The position numbers and the translations under genes are program-made. DNA of 64,000 nucleotides from Belnapia moabensis DSM 16746. GTDB taxonomy: Bacteria; Pseudomonadota; Alphaproteobacteria; Acetobacterales; Acetobacteraceae. Every line of letters starts with the position of its first letter. The stretch's first letter is position 1. The notes under the pieces are model-generated. The model did not search any database, was not told the origin of the DNA, and saw only the letters and a list, made by a program, of their open reading frames with translations. This document shows, in pieces, positions 15,021-22,559 of the stretch. The stretch is from contig NZ_JQKB01000007.1 of NCBI RefSeq assembly GCF_000745835.1, forward strand, positions 1 through 64,000, read 5' to 3'.

Positions 15021-16067
15021 ATGAATCATCACCCGGAGGCCACGCTGCGCCTCGATCCACCGACTGAACCCCACGCCATGCCGGCGGCCGCTACCTCCGC
15101 CCTGCCCGAAGGCTGGATCAGCCTGCCCGACTGCCTGCTCGAGCCTCGCCCGGTGGAGGGTATGCCCGCCAACACCATCCTGGTGCCGATGGCGCTGCTG
15201 CACCCGGAGTTCGGCGTCGCCCTGCTCGGCGTGCCCGGCGCCGTCGCCGAGGCGGCCGCCGCTGCCTTCCGCCAGAGACTGGAGGACGCCCGCTTCCCCG
15301 GCATCTTCCCCGGCCATCTGCCGGTGGTGACGCTTGCCATGCTGCCTGGCGAGCCGCTGAACCTCCGGCGCCGCCTCGCCGCCGCCTTCGCCGCCGTGCC
15401 ACCACTGGAACTGGCCGGAGGCGATGGCTGGATCGCCCTGGTGAGCCGCCTGCTGCAGACCCGTCCCCTGGTCCGTCCGCCAAGCCCGGGCCCGCGCCGT
15501 CAGCGCCCCACCTCGCAGCACTACGCTCCCGCCGACCGTCGCAAGGCGGAGCCTGCCCAATCCACCTCGCCGAACCTGCCTTGGCGGAATTTCGCCCCCT
15601 TGCTCGGCCTCGCGGGCGGCGGGCTGTTGATCGGCCTGCTGCTCGGCCTCAACCACACGCCCTCCGCCCCGCCGCAGAGCGGCACCGATGCGCCGGCGCG
15701 CCCAGCCAGCAGCGCCTCGCCGCCGCCTTCTCCCCGGGCCGAGGCTCCGGCGGCGCCGCAGCCGCAGCAGCCGGCCCAGCGGCAGGTCTCGCTTCCGCCA
15801 CCAGCGGCACCTGTCCCGGCGCCCGTACCCGCGCCGGCCGCCGCCATCGCCCCATCGCCCGCCGACCCGGCACACAGCCTGCCGCGGGTGCTGGTCCGCA
15901 CCCCCGCCAATCTTCGGGCAGGACCGGACAGCAGCGCGCCCGTCCTGCGCACCGCCGCCCGCGGCGAGGCCTTCCGCGTCCATGGCGAGGCCCGCGGTGG
16001 CTGGATCCAGGTCGGTGCCAGCGCGCCCGAGGGTTGGATCCACTCCAGCCTGCTGACCGAACCCTGA
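15021..16067 (+). CDS. Single-pass membrane protein with C-terminal SH3 domain
   Basis: A 348-residue protein in three parts: a soluble N-terminal region of about 150 residues that I do not recognise (GWISLPDCLLEPRPVEGMPANTILVPMALLHPEFGVALLG), one membrane helix at residues 191-210, and a Pro/Ala-rich linker leading to a bacterial SH3 domain from about 290 to the end (ANLRAGPDSSAPVLRTAARGE, then GGWIQV and EGWIHSSLL). SH3b domains often bind the cell wall, which would put the C-terminus in the periplasm and the N-terminus in the cytoplasm. AGGGGG lies upstream of the ATG. Its TGA abuts the convergent antiporter stop in a TGATCA palindrome. Confidence 0.75.
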   Translation: MNHHPEATLRLDPPTEPHAMPAAATSALPEGWISLPDCLLEPRPVEGMPANTILVPMALLHPEFGVALLGVPGAVAEAAAAAFRQRLEDARFPGIFPGHLPVVTLAMLPGEPLNLRRRLAAAFAAVPPLELAGGDGWIALVSRLLQTRPLVRPPSPGPRRQRPTSQHYAPADRRKAEPAQSTSPNLPWRNFAPLLGLAGGGLLIGLLLGLNHTPSAPPQSGTDAPARPASSASPPPSPRAEAPAAPQPQQPAQRQVSLPPPAAPVPAPVPAPAAAIAPSPADPAHSLPRVLVRTPANLRAGPDSSAPVLRTAARGEAFRVHGEARGGWIQVGASAPEGWIHSSLLTEP

Positions 16068-17321
16068 TCAGGCGACTTCCAGCGGCAGCACCCCCTGCCG
16101 CCGGCGGCGCCGGTCCAGCCACCGCATCGCCGGCGTCACCGTCACCCCGTGCAGCCCGACCGAGATCAGCACGGTCAGACTGATCACCGCCCAGAGCCGG
16201 TCCATCTCCGGAAAGGCCGCCGCATTGGCCGCGAAGGCCAGGTAGTAGAAGCTGCCCAGCCCTCGGATGCCGAAGAAGGCGATCGCCGCCCGCTCCGCCA
16301 TCGGCTGCGGCGTGCCGATCAGCGAGAGCATCCCCGCCGCCGGCCGTACCAGGAAAATGAAGCCGAGCGCCGCTGCCACTCCCGCCCAGTCGAGCGGCTC
16401 CAGCACGCCTCCCGCAACCGCCCCGCCGAACAGCACCAGCAGCACCATCATCAGCAGCCGCTCGGTCTGCTCGGCGAAGTCGTGCAGCCGGTCGTGGTAG
16501 TCGTGCTGCCGCTCCGCCGAGCGCATGGCGAGCGCCGCCACGAAGACGGCGACGAAGCCATAGCCATGCGCCATCTCCGTCAGCCCATAGGCGAGGAAGG
16601 TCGCGCCCAAGGCGACGAAACCATCCCCCGTGCGCGAGAGCTTCGCCCGGTTCGGCATGCGGAAGGTGAGCCAGCCCAGCAGCCGCCCGATGCCCCAGCC
16701 CGCGCCGAGCCCGGCGCCGAGCTTCCACAGCACGTCCACCCCGAGCCAGTGCCCCAGCCAGTCCTCCGGCGCTAGGCCGACCGTGGCCAGGGCTACGGCG
16801 AGATTGACGAAGGGAAAGGCCAGCCCGTCATTCAGCCCCGCCTCGGCGGTGAGGGTGAAGCGCACCTCATCCTCCTCCCCCGAGCGCGGCGGCCCTACCT
16901 GCACGTCGGAGGCGAGCACCGGGTCGGTCGGCGCCAGCGCCGCCCCCAGCAGCACCGCCGCCGGCAGGCCGAGCCCGAGCCCCCAATAGCCGATAATCCC
17001 GATGCCGAGGATGGAAAGCGGCATCGCCACCCCCAGCAGCCGCCAGGTCAGCCGCCAACTCTGCCAAGCGAGCGGCCGGTCGAGCTTCAGCCCCGCCCCG
17101 GTGAGGGCAACGATCACCACCAGCTCGGTCAGCCGCTCGGCGGCATGGGGATAGTCGGACGGCACCGGCCGGTCCCCGTTCGAAAGGGCGAAGGCAGCGA
17201 AGCCGAAGGCAATGCAGAACATGGGCAGCGAGAGCGGCAGCTCACGCAGCGCCATCGGCAGCCAGGCGACGAGGAGGATGAGCGCGCCTGCGCCGACCAG
17301 TAACACGATGTACGGATCCAT
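16068..17321 (-). CDS. Cation:proton antiporter, CPA1 (NhaP) family
   Basis: Inner-membrane exchanger of Na+ or K+ for protons. The 417-residue chain has about 12 hydrophobic segments, the family motif APTDPVLASDV in the fifth to sixth helix and the ion-binding Asn-Asp pair in EAGLNDGLAFPFV; FFGIRGLGSFYYLAFA near the C-terminus is also typical. No cytoplasmic regulatory tail is present beyond a short Arg-rich end. It is monocistronic, divergent from the ketopantoate reductase-like gene and convergent with the SH3 gene with no spacer. Which cation is moved cannot be read from the sequence. Confidence 0.9.
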   Translation of the reverse strand: MDPYIVLLVGAGALILLVAWLPMALRELPLSLPMFCIAFGFAAFALSNGDRPVPSDYPHAAERLTELVVIVALTGAGLKLDRPLAWQSWRLTWRLLGVAMPLSILGIGIIGYWGLGLGLPAAVLLGAALAPTDPVLASDVQVGPPRSGEEDEVRFTLTAEAGLNDGLAFPFVNLAVALATVGLAPEDWLGHWLGVDVLWKLGAGLGAGWGIGRLLGWLTFRMPNRAKLSRTGDGFVALGATFLAYGLTEMAHGYGFVAVFVAALAMRSAERQHDYHDRLHDFAEQTERLLMMVLLVLFGGAVAGGVLEPLDWAGVAAALGFIFLVRPAAGMLSLIGTPQPMAERAAIAFFGIRGLGSFYYLAFAANAAAFPEMDRLWAVISLTVLISVGLHGVTVTPAMRWLDRRRRRQGVLPLEVA

Positions 17322-17404
17322 TGCTCTTCAACGCCTGGGCTCACGCTGGTTGCCCTGGCCGTCGATGCGCCATAAGCCTCGGCACGGGCAGGGGAGGCTA
17401 TGCC

Positions 17405-18379
17405 ATGCGGGTCACGGTCCTGGGTGCCGGCGCGGTGGGCGGCTGGCTGGCAGCCGGCCTGGCGCGGGCCGGCTGGCCGGTCTCGGTCCTCGCCCGCGGC
17501 GCCAGCCTCGCGGCGCTTCGCGCCCATGGCCTCGTCTTCCTCGAGGGCGACCGACGCGAGGCATTCCCCGTCACCGCCGCCGCCGACCCGGCCGAGCTGC
17601 CGCCCGCCGACCTGCTGCTCCTCGGCCTGAAGAGCCACGACCTTCCCGGCGCCCTGCCGCTGATCGAACGCCTGATCGGCCCTGACACCCTGGTCGCCAC
17701 CGCGCAAAACGGCCTGCCCTGGTGGTTCCTCCAAGGCTTCGGCGGCCCCGCGAACGGCCTCATCCTGGGGAGCGTCGACCCCGGCGGCGCCCTGGCCCGC
17801 GCCATCCCGGTCGGGCGTGTGCTCGGCGGTGTCGCCCATGTCGGCAGCCGCGTCGAGGCGCCGGGCACCATCCGCCTGATGAAGCAGGACCGGATGCTCT
17901 ATGGCGACCCCTCTGGCAGCAATCCCGATGCCCTTGCCGCCCTGGTCGAGACGCTCCGTAGCGGCGGCATTCCCGCCGAGGCCACCACCAACCTCCGCCG
18001 CGAGGTCTGGCTGAAGCTCTGGGGCAACTCCAACATGAATCCGCTGAGCGCCCTCTGCCGCGCCGACATGCAGGCGATGCTGGACGATGACGGCGTCCGC
18101 GGCCTGGTCGAGGCGATGATGGCGGAGATGGCCGCGCTCGGTGACCGAATCGGCCTGCCGACCGGTCAGAGCATCGACGAGCGCATGACCGTTACCCGCC
18201 GCCTCGGACCCTTCCGCACCTCCATGCTGCAGGACTTGGAGGCCGGGCGCCCCTTGGAACTCGGCCCGGTGCTCGGCGCGCTGGTGGAACTCGCTGGCCA
18301 TCTCGGCCAGCCGGCACCGATGCTGGCCGCCATCAATGGCCTGACCCGCCTGCTTGCCCGGAACTCCGGGCAGGGCTGA
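17405..18379 (+). CDS. 2-dehydropantoate 2-reductase-like oxidoreductase
   Basis: NADPH-dependent reductase family that includes PanE, which makes pantoate for coenzyme A. The 324-residue product has the Rossmann start MRVTVLGAGAVGGWLAAGL, the ATAQNGLPWW segment (Asn-Gly contacting substrate), EVWLKLWGNSNMNPLSALCRA (catalytic Lys region) and the late TSMLQDLEAGRPLELGPVLG that is diagnostic for the family. ATG 17405 starts right at the nucleotide-binding strand. Many alphaproteobacteria encode several such paralogues with unknown substrates, and no other pantothenate gene is nearby, so I give no symbol. Confidence 0.85.
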   Translation: MRVTVLGAGAVGGWLAAGLARAGWPVSVLARGASLAALRAHGLVFLEGDRREAFPVTAAADPAELPPADLLLLGLKSHDLPGALPLIERLIGPDTLVATAQNGLPWWFLQGFGGPANGLILGSVDPGGALARAIPVGRVLGGVAHVGSRVEAPGTIRLMKQDRMLYGDPSGSNPDALAALVETLRSGGIPAEATTNLRREVWLKLWGNSNMNPLSALCRADMQAMLDDDGVRGLVEAMMAEMAALGDRIGLPTGQSIDERMTVTRRLGPFRTSMLQDLEAGRPLELGPVLGALVELAGHLGQPAPMLAAINGLTRLLARNSGQG

Positions 18380-18399
18380 AGCGGGTCGGCCGGGTGGCG

Positions 18400-18618
18400 C
18401 TACTGCTTGGGCGTTTCGTCCGGCGCGTCCGTCGAGCGCCAGTCCTCGAGTCCGGTCCGGTCTCGTCGGTTGGGGAAGACGTCGATCGGCCCACCCAGCT
18501 GGGAGGCCCGCTCGTTGAAGTCGCCTGGCTGCGCATCGCCGGGCCCGATCGGCCGGTCGATGGTGCCGCTGGCCCGCTCGGTGGCGTCGTCGTCCTGGGT
18601 CTTGCGTTCATCTGTCAT
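18400..18618 (-). CDS. Small acidic hydrophilic protein, unknown
   Basis: A 72-residue, highly polar product rich in Asp, Glu, Arg and Thr, without hydrophobic segments (opening MTDERKTQDDDATERASG, ending STDAPDETPKQ). It looks intrinsically disordered. I recognise no family. The start at ATG 18618 was preferred to an in-frame ATG at 18681 that overlaps the divergent acyltransferase leader. It lies in the gap between two plus-strand genes and is the only frame there with sensible composition. Reality is likely but unproven. Confidence 0.45.
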   Translation of the reverse strand: MTDERKTQDDDATERASGTIDRPIGPGDAQPGDFNERASQLGGPIDVFPNRRDRTGLEDWRSTDAPDETPKQ

Positions 18619-18707
18619 GCGAGGCCAACGCGGCTGCGCCGGGGCCGGTTCGCTGGCCTGCTTCCCCTTCCGGTGGGACAATGCCCGCGCAACAGGGGAG
18701 GGCAGGG

Positions 18708-19346
18708 ATGCAGGGCAGGCTGGTGATCCTCGGCGCGGGGGGGCATGGCCGGGCGCTGATCGAGCTGGCCCGTGACCTGCCCGGTATCGAGCTGGCCGGC
18801 CTGGTCGATGCCGCGCCCCGCACCCGGGAGATGCTCGGCCTCCCCATCCTCGGCGACGAATCGGCGCTGCCCGGCCTGCTGGCGGGCGGCACCCGCCTGG
18901 CCTGCGTGGCGATCGGCGACGCCGCCGCCCGCCTCGCCGCCGCCGCCCGGCTGGAGGCGCTGGGCTTCGTCCTGCCGCCGCTGGTCCACCCCTCGGCCAT
19001 CCTCGCCCGCAGCGCCCGCATCGGCCCGGGCGCGGTGGTGCTGCCGCGCGCCGTGCTCGGTGCGCTCGCCGAGGTCGGTCGCCTCGCCATCGTCAATACC
19101 GGCGCCATCCTCGAGCATGACACGGCGGTAGGCGAGGCAGCGCATATCGGCCCCGGCGCGGTGCTGGCCGGGGGCGTCCGGGTCGGGGCCCGCAGCCTGG
19201 TCGGCGCCGGCGCCGCCTGCCGGCCTTACGTCGCCATCGGCGCCGATGCGGTGATCGGCACCGGTGCCGCCGTCATCGCCGACATCCCCGACGGCGCCCG
19301 GGTCGGCGGCGTGCCTGCCCGTTCCCTGGTGGAACCCCTCGCATGA
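18708..19346 (+). CDS. NeuD-like sugar O-acyltransferase, left-handed beta-helix
   Basis: A 212-residue protein of the PglD/NeuD type, which acetylate amino sugars in cell-surface glycan synthesis. The N-terminal nucleotide-fold part starts RLVILGAGGHGRALIELARD; the C-terminal part is a hexapeptide-repeat beta-helix (ARIGPGAVVLPRAVLGA, AHIGPGAVLAGGVRVGARS, and the ending ARVGGVPARSLV). ATG 18708 is preceded by GGGAGGGCAGGG; ATG 18681 is less well placed. Its stop overlaps azlC (ATGA), an odd partner for a sugar enzyme, and no other glycan gene is near, so the substrate is open. Confidence 0.85.
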   Translation: MQGRLVILGAGGHGRALIELARDLPGIELAGLVDAAPRTREMLGLPILGDESALPGLLAGGTRLACVAIGDAAARLAAAARLEALGFVLPPLVHPSAILARSARIGPGAVVLPRAVLGALAEVGRLAIVNTGAILEHDTAVGEAAHIGPGAVLAGGVRVGARSLVGAGAACRPYVAIGADAVIGTGAAVIADIPDGARVGGVPARSLVEPLA

Positions 19347-20068
19347 CGCCTGCCCCGGCCCCCGCGGGCAGCTTCACCCGCACTGGCTTCCGCCGCGGCG
19401 CCCGGACCGCGCTTGGCCTGACCCTCGGCCTCGCCCCTTTCGGCCTGGTCGTCGGCATGGCGGCGGATGCCAAGGGCCTTTCCATGCTGGAGACGCTGCT
19501 GATGAGCGCCCTTGTCTTCGCTGGCACCTCGCAGCTCGTCGCCCTGCAGCTCTGGTCCGACCCGGCGCCGGTCCTCGCCGCGACGCTCGCCTGCCTCGTC
19601 ATCAACCTTCGCCTGGCGCCGATGGGCGCCGCCCTCGCCCCGGCGCTCGACCGGCTGAGCGGCCTCCGCCTCTGGGGCACGCTCGCGGTGCTGGTCGACA
19701 ATTCCTTCGCTCTGATGGTGACCGAGATCCGGTCCGGTCGGCGTGACGCCGCCTTCCTGCTCGGCGCCAGCCTTGCCATGTGGGTGGTCTGGATGGTGAC
19801 GACCCTCCTCGGCCATGCCTTCGGCGCCGCGGTGCGGCTGCCGCCCGGCCATCCGATCTTCTTCGCCTCGGTTGCCGCGCTGATGTCGATCCTGGTGCCG
19901 CTCTGGCGTGGCCGGTCGGATGTCTTCCCCTGGTGCGTCGCCGGGCTCCTGGCGCTCGGCGCCCAGGGGCTCGGCCTCGGCGCGCCCTGGCCGGTGTTGG
20001 CCGGTGCGCTCGGTGGCGCTGCGACGGGCGCGGCGCTGGACCGGCATCGGGACCGAGGCCGCGCATGA
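19343..20068 (+). CDS. azlC: AzlC family branched-chain amino acid exporter, large subunit
   Basis: Inner-membrane permease that works with AzlD to export branched-chain amino acids or related compounds. The 241-residue chain has the AzlC hallmarks: GFRRGARTALGLTLGLAPFGLVVGMAA, then LMSALVFAGTSQLVALQLW, INLRLAPMGAALAP and LVDNSFALMVTE, with about seven membrane helices. The start overlaps the preceding acyltransferase by ATGA, and the stop overlaps azlD by ATGA, so the three are coupled. Family certain; transported compound inferred from homologues such as E. coli YgaZH. Confidence 0.9.
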   Translation: MTPAPAPAGSFTRTGFRRGARTALGLTLGLAPFGLVVGMAADAKGLSMLETLLMSALVFAGTSQLVALQLWSDPAPVLAATLACLVINLRLAPMGAALAPALDRLSGLRLWGTLAVLVDNSFALMVTEIRSGRRDAAFLLGASLAMWVVWMVTTLLGHAFGAAVRLPPGHPIFFASVAALMSILVPLWRGRSDVFPWCVAGLLALGAQGLGLGAPWPVLAGALGGAATGAALDRHRDRGRA

Positions 20069-20370
20069 CCCTCCGCTGGGACGTGCTGGCCGCAATTCTC
20101 GGCATGGTGGCGGCAACCTTCCTCTGCCGCGCCGGGGGCTACGCCATCCTCCGGGTGACGCGGCCGCCGCCCTTCATCCAGGCGATGCTGCAACACCTGC
20201 CGGGCGCCATCTTCGTCGCCTTCCTCGCCCCGGCGCTGGCTCAGGGTGGCTGGCCCGCCTGGGTCGCCGGCGGGTCGGCGCTACTGGTCCAGGCGCGGCT
20301 CGGCCGGATGGTGCTGTCGATCCTCACCGGCGTCGGCGTGCTCTGGGCGATCCAGGCCCTTCAATGGTGA
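20065..20370 (+). CDS. azlD: AzlD family small subunit of branched-chain amino acid exporter
   Basis: The 101-residue partner of AzlC, with three to four membrane helices. It has the family pattern ILGMVAATFLCRAGGYAILR and a Pro-rich loop VTRPPPFIQAMLQHLPGAIFVAFLAPAL. The start overlaps azlC by four bases. Its last ten bases overlap the end of the convergent DUF305 gene, so the two transcripts are antisense to each other there. Confidence 0.88.
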   Translation: MTLRWDVLAAILGMVAATFLCRAGGYAILRVTRPPPFIQAMLQHLPGAIFVAFLAPALAQGGWPAWVAGGSALLVQARLGRMVLSILTGVGVLWAIQALQW

Positions 20371-21086
20371 TGGTGGTGCGCCATGCCCTCCATCCCGTGG
20401 ATCATGCCGGGCTCCACCGCGACCGCCGCCGCATCGCCCTGATAGGCCGCCGTCACCGCCCGCATCAGCGCGATCTCCTGGCTCTGGTCGGTGACGATGT
20501 CGACGTTCATCAGGGCTAGAAACCCGTTCCGCGCCGCCGGATTGGCCTGGTAGGCCCGCGCCATGTCGAGCGCCGCCTGGTGATGCACCGTCATCGCCTT
20601 GGCGAACTGCACGTCGCGTGCCGAGACCGGCGCCGCCGTATCGAGCACGCCCGGGATCGGCGAGCGCATGAAGCCCTGCCGTTGCGCCATCCCCTCGGTC
20701 GCCATCGGCTGCAGGGCGAAGCTGAACGGCCCCACCCCCAGCCGCATCGGCGGCCGGTCGAGGTTGCGCGCCACGTCGTCGAGCAGCCCGATCTCGAAGC
20801 TCTGGTTGCGCATGATCGCCTCCGCCAGCCGCCGCAGCGCCGGGCTCCGCGCCTCGGGGTCGGCGAGGTAGTCCCGCGCCATGGTCAGGGCCCCGGCATG
20901 ATGGGGCCGCATGCCGCGGATGTAGTCCCGGTCGGCCTGGACTGCCGCGGCATCGGCGGAGCCGTACCAGGTGCTCGGTACTGGCGCGCCGCCCGGAACA
21001 TAGCCCTCCTCGATCGCCGCCCGGGCCGGCAGGGCGGCGAACAGGGCAAGGCTGGCCCCAGCCAAAATCACGCACAGGGAACGCAT
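20361..21086 (-). CDS. Secreted DUF305 protein with poly-His tail
   Basis: A 241-residue exported protein: signal peptide at 1-23 (cleavage near ARAA), then two DUF305 halves, each with the double-His helix motif (RPHHAGALTMARDYL and TVHHQAALDMARAYQ). DUF305 is a ferritin-like four-helix bundle often found with copper and metal-resistance genes. The C-terminus GMIHGMEGMAHHHHH is rich in Met and His and suggests periplasmic metal binding. It is monocistronic, and its 3' end overlaps azlD by ten bases. The metal and the physiological role are not shown by the sequence. Confidence 0.85.
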   Translation of the reverse strand: MRSLCVILAGASLALFAALPARAAIEEGYVPGGAPVPSTWYGSADAAAVQADRDYIRGMRPHHAGALTMARDYLADPEARSPALRRLAEAIMRNQSFEIGLLDDVARNLDRPPMRLGVGPFSFALQPMATEGMAQRQGFMRSPIPGVLDTAAPVSARDVQFAKAMTVHHQAALDMARAYQANPAARNGFLALMNVDIVTDQSQEIALMRAVTAAYQGDAAAVAVEPGMIHGMEGMAHHHHH

Positions 21087-21142
21087 GATGGTCCTCCTCT
21101 TCCCGAAGGACCATGCAGATAGGTCTTCCTATAATGGGAAGG

Positions 21143-21508
21143 TCAAGGGCTGCGCTGCTCCGTCAGGTAGCGCGCCACCGCCACCCGGTCGGCCGCCTCG
21201 CGTAGCCCGTTGGCGCCCATCCAGAGGCCAGGGAACATCGCCTCCGGATCGACGAGGAAGCGCTCCAGCATCATCGTATCCCAGCGCTGCCCGGCCTCGC
21301 CCGCCGCTTGTAGCACAGGGGAATAGTCGAAGCCCGGATCGCCGCCGACCTTTCGCCCCACCACCCCGCCGAGATTGGGGCCTGGCCCGGCCGGCGCCCC
21401 CGCCGCGACGGCATGGCAATTGGCGCAGTGGCGCCGAAACACCGCCTCGCCCTCCGCCGCCGCGGCCGGCAGGGCGAGCAACAGGAAGGCGGGGAGCAGC
21501 CGCCTCAC
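21143..21508 (-). CDS. Class I c-type cytochrome, periplasmic
   Basis: A 121-residue exported cytochrome: hydrophobic signal at 1-18, haem-attachment motif CANCH at Cys28-Cys31-His32, then the loop PGPNLGGVVGRKVGGDPGFDYSPVL typical of cytochrome c2/c550-like proteins. An MFPGLWM segment near residue 95 supplies candidate Met axial ligands. It would carry electrons in the periplasm. Its start overlaps the stop of the beta-propeller gene upstream (ATGA), so the two are translated together, suggesting that the cytochrome accepts electrons from, or works with, that protein. Confidence 0.9.
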   Translation of the reverse strand: MRRLLPAFLLLALPAAAAEGEAVFRRHCANCHAVAAGAPAGPGPNLGGVVGRKVGGDPGFDYSPVLQAAGEAGQRWDTMMLERFLVDPEAMFPGLWMGANGLREAADRVAVARYLTEQRSP

Positions 21509-22497
21509 AACCCGTACTGGATGCAGAGAATCCGGTCGGTGCCGCTCTCGCCGCCCCAGGCCTCGCCCGGTAAGCCGTCCATCTGGCGGATATTCGCGCC
21601 CGCCCGATCCGAGGGGAAGGACAGGAAGCTCTCATCCGCAGGATCGAAGCGCACCACCGCATTGGCGGCGAAATCCGTCAGCCAGACCTTGTCCGACGGA
21701 TCGACCCAGACCGAATAGGCTCGCGGCCGCTGCCCCGGCAAGCGCCAGACCTTCCAGGACCCGTCACGCGGATCGTGCATGGAGACGTTGCCGCTGTTCC
21801 ATTCGCTGATCCAGAGCCGCCCGGCGCTGTCGGACCAGACGCGGCGCGCGCCCTGGCCCGGCGTCGGCGGCTCGACGATCCGCACCCGCCCGCTCTCCGG
21901 GTCCTCGATCTGCGCCAAGTGGTTGCCGGCCAGCGAAACATACCAGAGCCCGCCCTGCGGCGTGCGGGTGATGCCATAGGCGCCCGGGCCGCGCGGCGCC
22001 TCCCAGACCTGCATCGCCTCCCGCTTCGGGTCGAGGCGCCCATAGATGCCGTTCTGCCCGGTGAACCAATAGAGTCCCTGCCGGTCGAAGACGCCGGTAT
22101 TGAGGTTGGCATTAGCGAAGCGTTCCGGCAGCCGCCAGAGCTGCACCCGGTGGTCGGCGGGATCGACCCGGGCGATGGCATTCTGCCCGCCCTCGGTCAC
22201 CCAGGCCGCCCCGTCCGGCCCGCGGATGACGCCATGCGGCGCCGCCCCTTCGCCGAGCTTCACCACGCGGATCGAGCCGTCGCGTGGGTCGAGCCGGTTC
22301 AACGTGCCGTTGCGCTGGCCGCAGAACCACATCGTTCCGTCCCCCGCCGCCGTGATGTCGCGGGAGCCGACCCGGCCGCTGCCCGGCGTCGTCGCATCGA
22401 ACCAGGTGAGGCGATAGCCGGGCGGCACGGCGGCCGCGGCACGGCCCGCCGGCAGGGCGAGGGCAGCGCCCAGGGCAAGGAGTTCACGACGTTGCAT
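21505..22497 (-). CDS. Secreted Vgb-like (streptogramin lyase fold) beta-propeller
   Basis: A 330-residue exported protein: signal peptide at about 1-21 (RRELLALGAALALPAGRAAAA), then repeating blades such as ITAAGDGTMWFCGQRNGTLNRLDPRDGS, GPDGAAWVTEGGQNAIARVDP and DSAGRLWISEWNSGNVSMHDP, the pattern of the virginiamycin B lyase/SMP-30-like propeller. Antibiotic inactivation is unlikely to be its role, since most such periplasmic homologues have no proven activity. The overlap with a cytochrome c gene hints at a redox or sensing partnership. GGAGG precedes ATG 22497; an upstream in-frame ATG at 22536 lacks that support. Confidence 0.82.
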   Translation of the reverse strand: MQRRELLALGAALALPAGRAAAAVPPGYRLTWFDATTPGSGRVGSRDITAAGDGTMWFCGQRNGTLNRLDPRDGSIRVVKLGEGAAPHGVIRGPDGAAWVTEGGQNAIARVDPADHRVQLWRLPERFANANLNTGVFDRQGLYWFTGQNGIYGRLDPKREAMQVWEAPRGPGAYGITRTPQGGLWYVSLAGNHLAQIEDPESGRVRIVEPPTPGQGARRVWSDSAGRLWISEWNSGNVSMHDPRDGSWKVWRLPGQRPRAYSVWVDPSDKVWLTDFAANAVVRFDPADESFLSFPSDRAGANIRQMDGLPGEAWGGESGTDRILCIQYGL

Positions 22498-22559
22498 CGT
22501 TCCAACCTCCGGATTGCGCGGAGGCAACCCTAGCACCCGGCGGCGGCCATGCCGAACCT

